Shown in pieces: positions 46,301 through 58,300 of a stretch of 64,000 bases of DNA. Below the pieces are notes generated by a model. That model worked only from the letters and a program-made list of their open reading frames with translations. It did no database searches and was not told the origin of the DNA. How positions within the stretch are numbered: the first letter of the stretch is position 1; each line of letters begins with the position of its first letter. Both the position numbers and the translations under genes were made by a program. Source of the DNA: Effrenium voratum (lineage: Eukaryota > Sar > Dinophyceae > Suessiales > Symbiodiniaceae); contig CAUJNA010000536.1 in the NCBI GenBank assembly GCA_963377175.1, forward strand, positions 18,501-82,500, in the 5' to 3' direction.

Positions 46301-49300
46301 TTCTTAAGGGGCCCCCCTCGATTTCTGAGACACACCCTGTTGGGGGAGTTTTGTTGCAGCGCCGGCTTGTCCCTTGGTTGGAATCCGTTTGATTGTGACC
46401 CGTATCAGAGCGTCCCAAGAGGGAAGTTGTCTTCCGGGCCCCGCCCCCAGTCAGGTAGGTTGGTGGGAGGGTTGTGGTGTTTGTTTAGGGAGGATATGGG
46501 CCCGTGCAGATTTCCCCATCTGCTGGACACCAGCTCATTTGCGTCTCATGTAAAGGATGGTGCAAGAACGGTTTGTCATTGGCCTGCTGGGTTTGCTCAG
46601 CAAGCAACTTCCCTGAACGGATGGTGGGTTGTGATTGGCTTCCGTAGGGATTTGTTGCAATGTGTTTTTGATGGTTTGCATGAAATAGCGGCAACACAGA
46701 CTGAGATGGAAGGAATGTTTGACCCTGAGGGGAGTTCATCGACTCTCATGTGGCAGCTGCTGCTTCGAGTCGCTCCAAAGGATGACCAGCTTGAATGGCC
46801 CTAAGCTCTCTTGTTCAAAGCTCATGCCGGTTTTTCCCTTTTGGGGGAAATCATGTTGCACCCAGAATCAGGCCGTTGGCCACCCGAAAACCGCCGCTTT
46901 TTGGCGAAACCCGCAACGCCGCTTTGGCCCGAAACGTGTGCCATGCGCTTTCGCTAAAGCGCTGAGGTCGGACACTTCAAAGTCTGGCAGGCTGAAAAGG
47001 GCACCGGCCGCCGGGCGGCAGTCGGATGTCGAAGGGGGTGCCTCCCACTGCCGGGTTCCACTTTTGGATTGTCACAAGACAGACTCAAACCCAGGGATGC
47101 ATCTTCCTAAAGGGAAAACCTTGGCAAGTCTTCCTTGGGGTAGGATTGTGACAAGGAAGACTCAAAAGTCAGGGGTTCATTTTCCCCGCAACAAAAAACC
47201 GTTGATTTTTAGCCTTCCTTGGGTAATCCAAGAGTGGAGCCCTTGTCCATGGATTTTTCGGGCTTTAAAAGCAGCGCCCCCCCTCCCCCCGCAACACTGG
47301 TGTTGCAGATTTCCGCGCTTGCCGATGTCTGGCGGTGCAACGCCGCACGGTCGAAGCGTGATGGCATCAACATCGATTTTCTGGTGCCTGGGGGGGTACC
47401 CTAGTTCTAGTTTGTGGACGTCTAAAGGAGTCGGACCTGCATATGTTTATAAGGAAACCGCCAACTTTTGGGGTCATTGTTTCGAGGTCATTGTTTCGAG
47501 GCCCCTTGCCTTTTTGAGCGCTTCCCGTTTGAAGTGCCCTCCGCTTCATGGGGAGAACACCTCCCAATCTGCTGACAGTTCCTTGGCGGTCGAAACGCCG
47601 AGGCTTGATCATTAGCGACGGCCTGCGTGAGCAAGGCGAGAGTTGAGCAGCGATGGGTCGAATCGCCACAACCGCAGGGTAGTTGGAGTGAGGGACATGC
47701 CACTAGCTCTTGTTCAAATGCATCAATCAGTTTTAGCTGGGAGCCGAAGAGTAGCATCACTTTTGCGGCAAAGCTGTGCTTCCTACATCCGGCTTGTTGA
47801 TTTTGATATGGTGGCAAAGGTGTCCTTTGTAGGTTAGTTTGGTTGGACATAGACGTGTTCGGTTGAGATTGGTTTGTTCCATACCGGGGCCGTCTATTTT
47901 TCCTTAGAAGGTCGCCTATGTTCGTTGGTGCATCCCAGTTGTCACATTCGGCCCCGGCCCCGAAGCGGTTCCTGAGGACTCAAATGGGGGAAGCACCAAA
48001 GTGGTTGGCCGAACAGATGTCCGCAGGTTCCTCCAAGAAACTCACTTCCCGCATCGAGCTCGCAATAAGTTACCGGAAGCTTTGCCCTTAAAGTCTTGCC
48101 TTCTTGGTTTCTTTTGAACCCACCTCCCAAAAAAAGGGGTACTCCCGATTTCTTGAAGATGGAGTCGTTTCGGCAGTGGTTCGATTCGCTCACCCGCGAG
48201 TTCCCGCGAGGCTACAGCGGCGAAGTGGTGCTGCCGGCGCATCAGAGGCGGAACTTCCAGCCTGGCCAGGACTGTTGTGGATGGAGAAAATGCAAGTTGC
48301 ACCAGTTGGGATGGGTGGTTTCACGGGGACTTTCAAGGGGAGGGGCACTCCAAGTCGTACCAGGGATGGGTGGTTTACTGGGACTGTGGATAGAGCAAAT
48401 CCCGGGAGTGGCACCAGTCTTGATCCTTTCCGGCCTGAGCCACGCGGGCAAAAACGAGTCGAATCACTTGTGATACCCAAAGCCTGTGCTTCTAGTGTCG
48501 CCTTAGCTAGGTTGCACCAGCTTGGGATTGGCGGGAATTTCAAGGGTGGGATGGGTGGCTTACAGGGTTGACCCGGGAATTTCGAGGGGTCTGACTCATC
48601 CGTTCCGACTGCAGTTTCAGGTTCGCTGCTTTGTGGCCTCTTTGGTAAACGGATCCTTGGACTTTAACTTGGTCGAATCAGGTGGGATTTTCCATACCCA
48701 CAACAAGTTATGCACATCATGCAGAGGGGTCAGCAACCAAGCCACCGGGTATGGGTCAAGCCCAGCTTCTGAGCCCGGCTGACTTGGCTTTGGGGGTAGG
48801 CCTATGCTCGTGGTCACCTTGGAAACGTTGCGGAGGGGTAGGGGGTTCGTTGGGCTTCCCAGAGGCTTGATGGGGAAAATTTATGGGTTTCTGGACAGAG
48901 ATTCAGGGAAGGAGCCCCCGCAAAAAAGAGCGCGCATTGGGGGAAACTCCGAACAGGCGAGGCCTTTTGGTTCCGTGTTGATGTGTAGGGCGTGAATGGA
49001 CAAAGTGGAAACCAAACGAACAAGTACACGGGTTTGTCTCAAGATAAGACTTCGCACCTCCCAAAATGGGTTTCGGTTTCCTTCTGGTTTCACTTCCCCC
49101 CCCCCCCTCCGCCCCGAAAAAAAGAACAAAAAAGAAGGTACCCTCCAACAAAAAAAGACAACCAAACAAACAACATGGAAAGAATGTGGAAAACATGGAC
49201 CCAATTGAGAACAGCCGTTTGGAGGTGGCACCCGCCAGGCTTTCTGCTTCGTGCAAGACGGTTTCGCGCCAGGATGTTTCCTTCACAGCGGTACTTCGTG

Positions 49301-52300
49301 CCTCGGCGTGCGAAACGGGTCGCAAGGTGGCTGCGACCCATCTGCGTGTTGTTTCCCGAAAGCGTCGCGAAGGGTTCTTCCGCGCGGAGCTCTCGGGCCA
49401 ACTTGCATAGAGTCACTTGCGCAGAGTCAAATTAAATACTTAGAGCCAAGTGCATGGAGCCAAGTGCATAGAGCCGTGCATAGAGCCAAGTGCATAGAGC
49501 CAAGTGCATAGAGCCAAGTGCAAATAGAGCCAAGTTCATAGAGCCGAGTGCACAGAGCCGAGTGCGCAGAGCCGAGTGCATAGAGCCAAGTGCATGGAGC
49601 CAAGTGCATAGAGCCGAGTGCACAGAGCCAAGTGCATAGCGCTTCGGCGTTAGCAGCTATGTAAGTTAAGGTTAGGTTGCTAGGGCGCCGGGGCAGGATT
49701 TTGATCGTCGATCGGGATTGCGACCCTCTGCGAGGATCGGCGTGGTCGAGGTGCAAAAACTCGAGGTTTTTTGCGATTCTTGTGGCGCCCGCGCGACCCG
49801 GGGATCGGCGTGGTCGAGGTACAAAACTCGAGTTCTGATCTGCCCGCGCGACCCTCTGCGGGGATCGGTGTGGTCGAGGTACAAAAACTCAAGTTTTTTG
49901 ATTTCTGATCTGCCCTCGCGACCCTCTGCAGGGATCGGCGTGGTCGAGGTGTTTTGCGTTTTTGCGGTGCGCGGATGAACCCTCTGCGGGGATCGTGCGT
50001 GCCTCTGCAGAGATCGTGCGTGTCGAAGCGCTCTCGCTGTGGCGCCGTTCTTTTTTTCCTCGCGTATGGAAGTTGTCTCGCGGTTTGCGGGCGTGGTTTC
50101 GCAATGCGCGGTCGCGGGTTCGATTCCCCCCTGGTCCGCGGCAGCTCCGGCTCAAGCAAAGAAGCCGTAGTATGTGGAGTGTACTCCTGGCGGCTCCGAC
50201 CGGAAAATCGCAACCCTGAAGCGCAGACATGGAGCACCTCCACAGCTCAGCTCAGGCTGAGCATCTTGCGCACAGATACAGCGCCGAGCGTCTTGCGGAG
50301 AAAAACTTACACAGAGCAACGTGCACAGAACAGCTTGAAGACAGATGTCGAGCCACTTGCGCGCAGCAGCTTGCAGAGAGCAACTTGCGCGCAGCAGCCT
50401 GGAACAATGCAGCTTGCGCAGACACTGCCATGTTTCCTCTCGTAGGACGATGAGATGGAGCTCTCATGTGACCATACACATTGAGCATCGCCGCGTGCAG
50501 ACACGCATCGATGTAAAAAGGTGTCTCCGCGGCTAGCGCTTGGGGAAAAATGCTTTCGGGCCAATCGTCCTCTAGTTTTTTCTTCGGTCGGAAGAAGGCT
50601 CGATTCGGGGTTGGCTGAGTCATTTCGAGTAGTTCCGGTGGGTCTTTTGGTCGGTTTAAGGCTTGGGGTCGGCTTCGAGTGGTTTTAGGCTGGAGGCTTT
50701 GGGACTTTTGATTCACACCTGGATAGCCAGTTGCTGCTTTTTCCCATCCACTTTACCCCAACAACCGGCTGCAAAAACAACGGCAACTTTTTTTCTTGGC
50801 AAAGAGTTGCGTCGCGCCAAGAGTTCCTTTGGCCCCCCCAACCAACCAACCAACCCCCCCCCCCACCAACCAACCCCCCCCAACCAGCCACTCCCCCCAG
50901 AAAGCGCGGGACCCGCCCCACGGCTTTCGGCCTGCGAGCTGAGGGAACGGCCAGCTGCAGGCGCAAGAGCTGGAGAGCCCTTGGCGCCTCGGGTGGCAAG
51001 TTGCTCGCCATCTGTGTGCCGTTGCGGCCCATTCCCCAGAATTAGTTCCCCCTTTTTACTTTTTTTGTTTTCCATGAACCAGGCAAAAAAGATATTCTTT
51101 TGCTGGGGTCCTAATTCCAGCCAAGCATGTTCATGGCTTCCATGATGATGGCTTCTCAACACATGGGGATTTGCGCCGTTGTCCAGGTTCATGGCTTCTG
51201 AAAAGGCATCGGATTTTGGAGTAAGAGGGGATTTATACGTAGACACGTACATGGATTAAGCATCCGAAAAAATAATAATATTCAGGCAGTATATTTAGTA
51301 CGTATGTGTGCATGTGCAGATTTGCGGGGAGGCACATGGGTGGTGTCCACAGGAAAACCTGGGTTCAGGTGGTTTGGGCGTGTCTTTTGCAGGACCCAAT
51401 AGCTGGTTTGATTTTGGTTGCCCCGAAAATAGCTTGGGTTTTCCTTCGGGTTTCCCTTTCAAACCCACGAAACGAACGGTGCCTGCAAAAAAGGGGGGTG
51501 GGTCGCATTCGGACCTAGGATGGCTGGCTCCGGCATGGGACGGATGAACTTCGGCGAAGGCCTTTGCCTGACGCGAGCGACGTGTCGTCCAGGTGTATGC
51601 CACATGAACAACTTACAATCTTCTTGGCCGTCCAGAGTCGCTTTGGCAGGAAACAGGGGGGGGGGTTAGCACCATGCGCAAGACCCATCGCAAAGTGTCC
51701 TTGCCGACCTTTCGACAACCAATCACATAGTTGCGGTCGGGCTACTTATGGACAATTTGTTGAGACTATGGTTGCCTGGGCTCCTTCAGGGGGCCGGCCA
51801 TAGGATGACACGGATTTGGGTATATCCCTTCTGAGGGACGAAGCAAATGTGGAGTGGACAGCAAAGAACATCAGAAGCTACCGACAGCTGCGTCAAGGAG
51901 AAGTCAATCGGATTGAGCTGGGACCATTTGAGCAACTTTATCTATGAACCAACTTTGTGCTATGAGTCTTTGGCAGCTTATTTCAGGAGGATGTAGCAAA
52001 CAAGACCTGAATCTCTTTCGCACAAAAGAACAATGCAGAAACGGCAGCCAACCTTTCCTAAACCCATGCGAGGACAATTGATGCTGTGTGCTCATGTTGG
52101 ACGCCCGTTACCTTCTGACCATGTTTTACCTTTGAGCAGCCGCCTTCTGGCAGTGTAGAGACCCTTTTCAAGGACGCTGTTCAGTTCAGTGGAAAAGTGG
52201 AAACGGTAGACCTGCTTCTGACACATAACTTCTTGATGATTCAGGGATTGGAATCATTTCGAAAGGACGTCCAACAGATGTTTGTTTGTGGCGGACTTGC

Positions 52301-55300
52301 AGCAATTGCTGAACATAGCATGCCCGAAGACAGGACTACCTTGCCTTACCCTCTCACAGTTTTTCATCTAATCAATTAACATCTGGATAGTTTATATAAG
52401 GTTAGTAAGGGATAGTCCCAACCAAAGATAGGCGCGGCCGCCTTCATGATTCTTTGCTACTTTCATCTACCCTCCTTACCAGGTTTCGATTGCACGTCTT
52501 GTCACCCGCTGGGCGCGCGTTCAGAATGGTGTTTGTCGCAGGCATGCCGCCAGAGAAGAGATTCCGACCATTTTGATGTGGCGTGCTGGCTACCGGGTCA
52601 AGCCGGTGGAACGATGGCCTTAAAGGACACAGGGATTGTACATGGGGTTTGGTCGAAACTTCCGGAGGGACGCACTGAATGTCCCTTGTCCATAGGTGTC
52701 CTTTTTGGTTGCTCTGGTTAAAAAAAAAGAGGGCCCTGGTTTACGTGGTGGTTCAATCAGCTACCAGGGCCATCTATTTTCCAAGAAGGACACCTATGCC
52801 CATGTCCCTTTGGGGAAGCAAGTCATTTTGACCGTGCCTCATGTGCCTCGGAGCGAGTTGCGAGCGCAAGTCAGCCCAAGCTTCGCGGAGTCGCGCGACG
52901 GCGCGCACAATTTGCTTATATGTATCACCTTGCAGAGATGGCACGCGCGGGTGCAAAACGGGGCCGGCATAGATCTGATGATCCATAATCAAAACCCGAG
53001 TAGACGAAGGCTAAGGGAAAGTCGCAGCAAGAACTAGTTGTTGCCGCCTTCTTAATTCTTTACATGATTCTGGGTAGACCATTTTAATACCGGGTTTTGA
53101 TTGTGACTCTGATGCTCTTAGCAGCTTTGGCAGCTTGGAGTTTTGCAAAGATGGCACCTATGAGGTTTGGCCAACATGTTTCCAGTCTATGGTTCATGGA
53201 GGGACATGGGAGAACTCCCACCAGTGCCACACAAACATCGGGGACTCAAGGAAAATGGCCACTCAGGCCCTGTATTTTTGTTTTTGGTCGGGGCTCGCTT
53301 GAAGAGGGAGAGTATGAAGCGAAATCACTTTGATTGCCAATTAACAAAGCCCTCTTCGATTTGGATGCAGCACAATCTCTTTCATAATTAGGATCAATAC
53401 TACAATGTCCAATCTCTTTCAGGAAAGTTACCCCATTCAATCTCAACCGTTGGTCTTTTCAAACTGTTCCCTTTGGCTTTTGCCCCGGTTTTCCCGGCGA
53501 GGCTCGGATTTTTTTGGGTTCACTTCCTGGACGTCACATCCGCTAGGCGAAGTCGCGGGGCGCGCGCTTGGAGAAGGTCATCGCTGAGCTCACGGAGAGC
53601 ATCCGAGAGGCGGTCAAGTCCATGTAGAGTCTGCCTTTGTCTCCCGCTGAGACGTGGTTTTGCTCGGCTCCCTTTTAAACCAACTCCAAAAGAGGCTACC
53701 CTCAAAAAAGAAGACAAACCCATCGAAGGGGGAAGCCAAAGGGAAACTAGCCAGTTTGGGGGTTCCGAGACAAATCCACATTTAGCGTCTACCATTTAGC
53801 CGGTTGCTTCTCACCAACTTCCTGCGAAGACTCAAACGGGGAAAGGCGCAAGCGCCAAAACCGGTGCGTGTGGCTGAGCGAATTTTCTTAAAGGGACCCA
53901 CCTAGCTTGACATCGTGTGAGCCCAGAAATGTGCGCCTCGAACGCTTGGGGCCCTTGAGAACCCCACTCTTCAAACACCAACGGTTTAGAGGTTTGCCCT
54001 ACGTGCAATGGCCCAGCTGGAAAGGGGACCATCTCCGTGGCTTCCCTTTTTGGGTGAGGTGCGGGGGTAGCTTGGGGCCCATTTTTTCTTCTTCCCGCGT
54101 GCCGACTCCCCCCGCGCCCCCCCAAAATATGTTTTTCCGCGTGCTGAGAAAAATACATGTCTCAAAAGGCCCGGGCCTTTTGAGAAATGTATTTTTCGGC
54201 CCCCAAACATATTTTTTCCGCGTGTCGACTCCCCCAACTGCCCCTGATTTGTGGGCAACTTCGGTGGGATAAAACTCCAGAGTTTTATAGGGGGCGCGCG
54301 GGGGAACAGGCCATGTTTAAAAAACATGGGGGAGTCGGCACGCAACCTCGATAAATCTCGGTTGAATTTTGGGTGGGGCGGTTGGGGGGGCGCGGGGCAA
54401 CCGCCCCCCCCCTCCCCCTCGCGGCCCAATGTTTTTTCCCCACGTTTTTTTTTGTTTTTTTGGTTTTCAGGCGGGAGTTTTTTTCCCCCGAAAAACAATT
54501 ACATTTCTCAAAAGGCCTTTTGAGAAATGTATTCCCCCATTTTTTTAAAAATCTCCCCGCGGCCCCCCGCGCGCCTTTGCGCGCGCGCCCTCCGCGGGCC
54601 GGCTTGGGCTTCACAGGTGTCAAAGGCTCCTCACGCCTCCTGTACTGCTGGGCGTGTCATTTTTGAAGGGTAACCACTTTAGCCTTGTCGTCATAGGACA
54701 CCAAAAGGATCAGTGATGTTTGGAAGCCAGAAATACAACCACGGTTTTTGGGGTGCGGATCGCTACTTTGATACCAAGCCACACGTCGCATTACGCAGGC
54801 CTTGGAGATGAAGCACGCCATTTGCGGCGGCAAGGTGCGAGGGTGCGCGCGCTCGGTGATTTGTTTGTTTATCTTGGGCCGAAGCACCGGGTGCTGTCTC
54901 GGAGGGTTCTTGGTTTGAGGGGAGCCTTGGACACCTGTTGTTTGGCCCAAATTTCCCAAGTCGTCTTGGGGAAGCCAGTTTTTTGGTCCGGACATAGGGA
55001 CACACTGGACCTTTGAATGCATGTTGGAACGAGGGTTGGTCGCAGAGCTTGTTTAAGCAGCCAGGCCCAAAACGTGCCGTTGAGGGAAAGCGAAAAGGAG
55101 GTTGAAGCAATCGTGGTTTAAACCTGTTTCCGATGGCTGGCCAACAGCGGCTTCAAGATCTAGGTTGGAGCTTTTCAACATTGGCTAGGCCGGAAACCAA
55201 AGAGCACTTTGGGCTGTCCAAACGCCATGGGCAAGATCCTTGGGTTCTGAAAGGATTTGGCCCTGCTTTGGATTGCGCGATTTCGGCAAAAGGGGATTCT

Positions 55301-58300
55301 AGAATATCGGAGCCAACCTCTGTTGAGATTGACTTTGCGTTGCTCTCAGCATTGCCTCCAATTTTTTCCCACCTCGGCTGGCCCAAGCGTTTGGAAGAAG
55401 CGCATTCTCCAGGCCACCAGCTTGCCCCACTTTGCTCTACCGCACAGCTTTGCCGATGGATTCGTTGCTTTGCCGAGGGCCTAGACAGCTAGGCCTATTG
55501 GCTGCATATTGCCCGTCAGGTGAAAGCCAAGGTGGCCAGGGACTTCCTGGAGGCTGGGGACAGAGACCGGCCTTGGCTTTGCCGACCTCGGTTGAATCTG
55601 GCGAAGGTGCGAAGATGAATTTTGAGGCTTGGCGGCCCCTTTTCGGGGGCGGGGGGTTATTCTGAAGGTAGCGGCAAGCCCAGCTTTTGGAGTGAGACGA
55701 ACCCATGAAAACTTGCAATCGGTTCGATTGGCAGGGAGCCAGTTTCACCGACCCCGAGCTGAAGCATCGAACTGGTGGTTTTCAGGAATCGTCGGGTTTT
55801 CCCTGAGAGGCAGGTAAGAATCCTGCTGGGGAGTAATGTTGACTCCGGATTTGAGCAGAACCCGTCCTATGGGGGTTTCACCCTCCGCAAGTCATGAATC
55901 CCGCTTAAAAGGGGCACACCCCACGAGAGGGTTGCTGAATCTGGCGTTTCTACCAGGTTTTCCTCAGCATCCCCAAAGGGTTCACTCCTCAAGTTGAACC
56001 ATTTCAGAGACAAGAAACTCGACGACATTAGTTAAAGAAATTCTGGGTCTTAACAAGCACAAACACCATGATCCCTACTTCATTTCGTATAACAAGCTTT
56101 ACCACCTCATTCTATTTTCTGGGGGCTGTCGTTTTGAGTCGTTTGGGATTCTAAAACCAGGCTCACAACCCTTAAAAAACCCCGGAGTGAAAAGACACCA
56201 TGGTTTACCGTTCAGGATTGTTGTCATGTAAATTGGGTGCCCTGCCGGCCATTCGTTTTTACAGGGTCCCAACCGAGGGAAACCAAAAAGAAAACATCGC
56301 CTTCGGGACCAAGGGGCGATGCTCAGATCCACCAGGTTCCTAAACCCCCCACCAGTGCCTCAGTGGGGCTTCCATTCTTCCACCTTGATCACTTGGGGAC
56401 CGTTGAGCGTTTGGGGTTCCAAACGCATCAAATGGATACCTTGATGAAACTCACCCTCAAGTCACCCTCAAGTCACCCTCAAGTCACCCTCAAGTCACCC
56501 TCAAGTCACCCTCAAGTCACCGAGGTGAACTTTTGATACGGGTATGGGTCAAAATTAAGCCACCAGGAATTGGACCGCATATTTCCGTCCATGTTTCGAT
56601 TTTACCAGGGCTCCATTTGGCTACATCTTTTTGACCCACAGCCACGTGGAGAACGTCAGTTCCAATCGACTCAATGTTTGAGCCCCTGAGTTATAGAGTT
56701 ATGCTGCCTCGGAAGTGGTTGGACATAAAGCCCCACCATGATGGACAACCATACCAAGCTCATCAAATGCAGTTCCTCAGCTTGAGGCGCACCCGGACGC
56801 CCCCATGCCCCGTGCGCCACTGCGCGCCTTCCGCTACACCACGGCGGGAGGGGGCGCCGCGGCGCTCGGCAGGGTGGGGGAAGCCCAGAAGCCTGGGGAT
56901 CGGGCACTGAGCGCTCGAAAAGGCAACAAAGTCGCAAAAGGCCAAAAGACGGCACTAAAACGTTAACAAAGGCACGAAAAGCCCAAGCGCATGCACAATA
57001 AGGCAAACTAAAGGCACAACAAGGCCTAACAAGAATCAACACATGTCTAAAACACTGCCACAAGATGCATGAACATGCCTAATAGGCTTCAACCACGCCT
57101 GAACCAGGCACAACAAATCCTCAAGAGGCACACAGTGTGTGTGTGTCTGGTTTTCGAGTGCTCGTTGTTCTCTATAACCGGAACCCGCAGGAAAAGCCAC
57201 GGAACCCTTTGGCGGGGTGCTCTCCCGAGTTTTGGGAGAAGCCGCCTGGGACTTGGCGCCGATCAATCGACTTAGGATGGGTGGCCCAAGAGCCCCATCC
57301 TGAAGATGGGCTTCGACGTGGCGGAGCCCGGGCCCCAGATCTCAGATCCAAATGGGTTTGGAGTGGTGAAGGAAAAGCCTCAAGAAGGGGTTCAAATCCC
57401 CCAGTCCCCACCAATCCAGGCCGCCAACTAGGGGCAACCTGCTGATTGGGGGTAGAAATGGATGTCTCATCCTCCATGAATTGTAGGTGTGAGTTGTACG
57501 CGAATCGACCTCTTCACCTGGTTTTGCCCCTTTTGGTCTATTTGTCCAGGTTCAGAAGGTGATCACCTTTTCTTTCCAGTTGCCCTTTGGGCAAGTGAGA
57601 AATGTACCATTGGTACTTGGATGTTTGGCCAAGTAAGTGGTTCGCCACTTGGGGCTTTTGACCCCCCTAACCCCCCTAAGAACAAGGTTCACCCCAAAAA
57701 TCACTGGGAACGCAATTTAAGGCTCCCACCAACAACTTACTCACTTGGCGACTTGAGCACCCAGGTGAGCCACTTGATAACTGTTCGACGAATCTCCGCC
57801 TTTATAGTTCTTTGCGTTGGTTTGCTGGTGGGCCATTTTTGATAGGGCTGTTCAGGGAATCCCACTTTTTGCAAGTGGCCAATGTGGGCACGGTTGTGGG
57901 AATTGGGGGGGGGGGGGGGGGGGGCGCGATCGGTGTTGTGACCCAGGTACAGTTCGTTGCTGATTTTTTTCGCCCTCGCTCGGCTGCATCTCTGAGGCTC
58001 AACCCCTATTCTGGCAAGGCGCATGGGAGCGACTGACTCTTTGATGGATTGGGGGTCGGCTCGTCTGCCTTTCTTGGGGGGATTTTTGGAGCCCCAAATG
58101 GTGGCTTGCCTTTGAAATTTCCTGGCAACGGACAAAAGAAGGGGAGGTGCCGAGCCCCAGAACAGATGCACCCAGTCATAGGAGGGACTTTTTTCAGAGA
58201 CGATGGGGTTGACATCGCGCCATGCCAGGTCGTGATCATGGACGAATGCCATAACCTCGTCAGACCCAACCAGATGTACGAGGAGCCATTTGCGTGGGTT

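Noticed and set aside
49395..50030. CRISPR array
   Set aside because: Units are directly adjacent without unique spacers, and the DNA is eukaryotic.
50060..50150. Functional tRNA gene
   Set aside because: B box is perfect but acceptor and anticodon stems could not be paired; kept only as tRNA-like.
49680..50243. Minus-strand frame with ESNPRPRIAKPRPQTARQL and GGNRTRDRALRNHARK
   Set aside because: This peptide type is a known artefact of reading antisense through a tRNA-like B box; the rest is the tandem array.
55250..55492. Frame VWKKRILQATSLPHFALPHS as an exon
   Set aside because: Protein-like but without fitting splice sites or resemblance to neighbouring exons; left uncalled.
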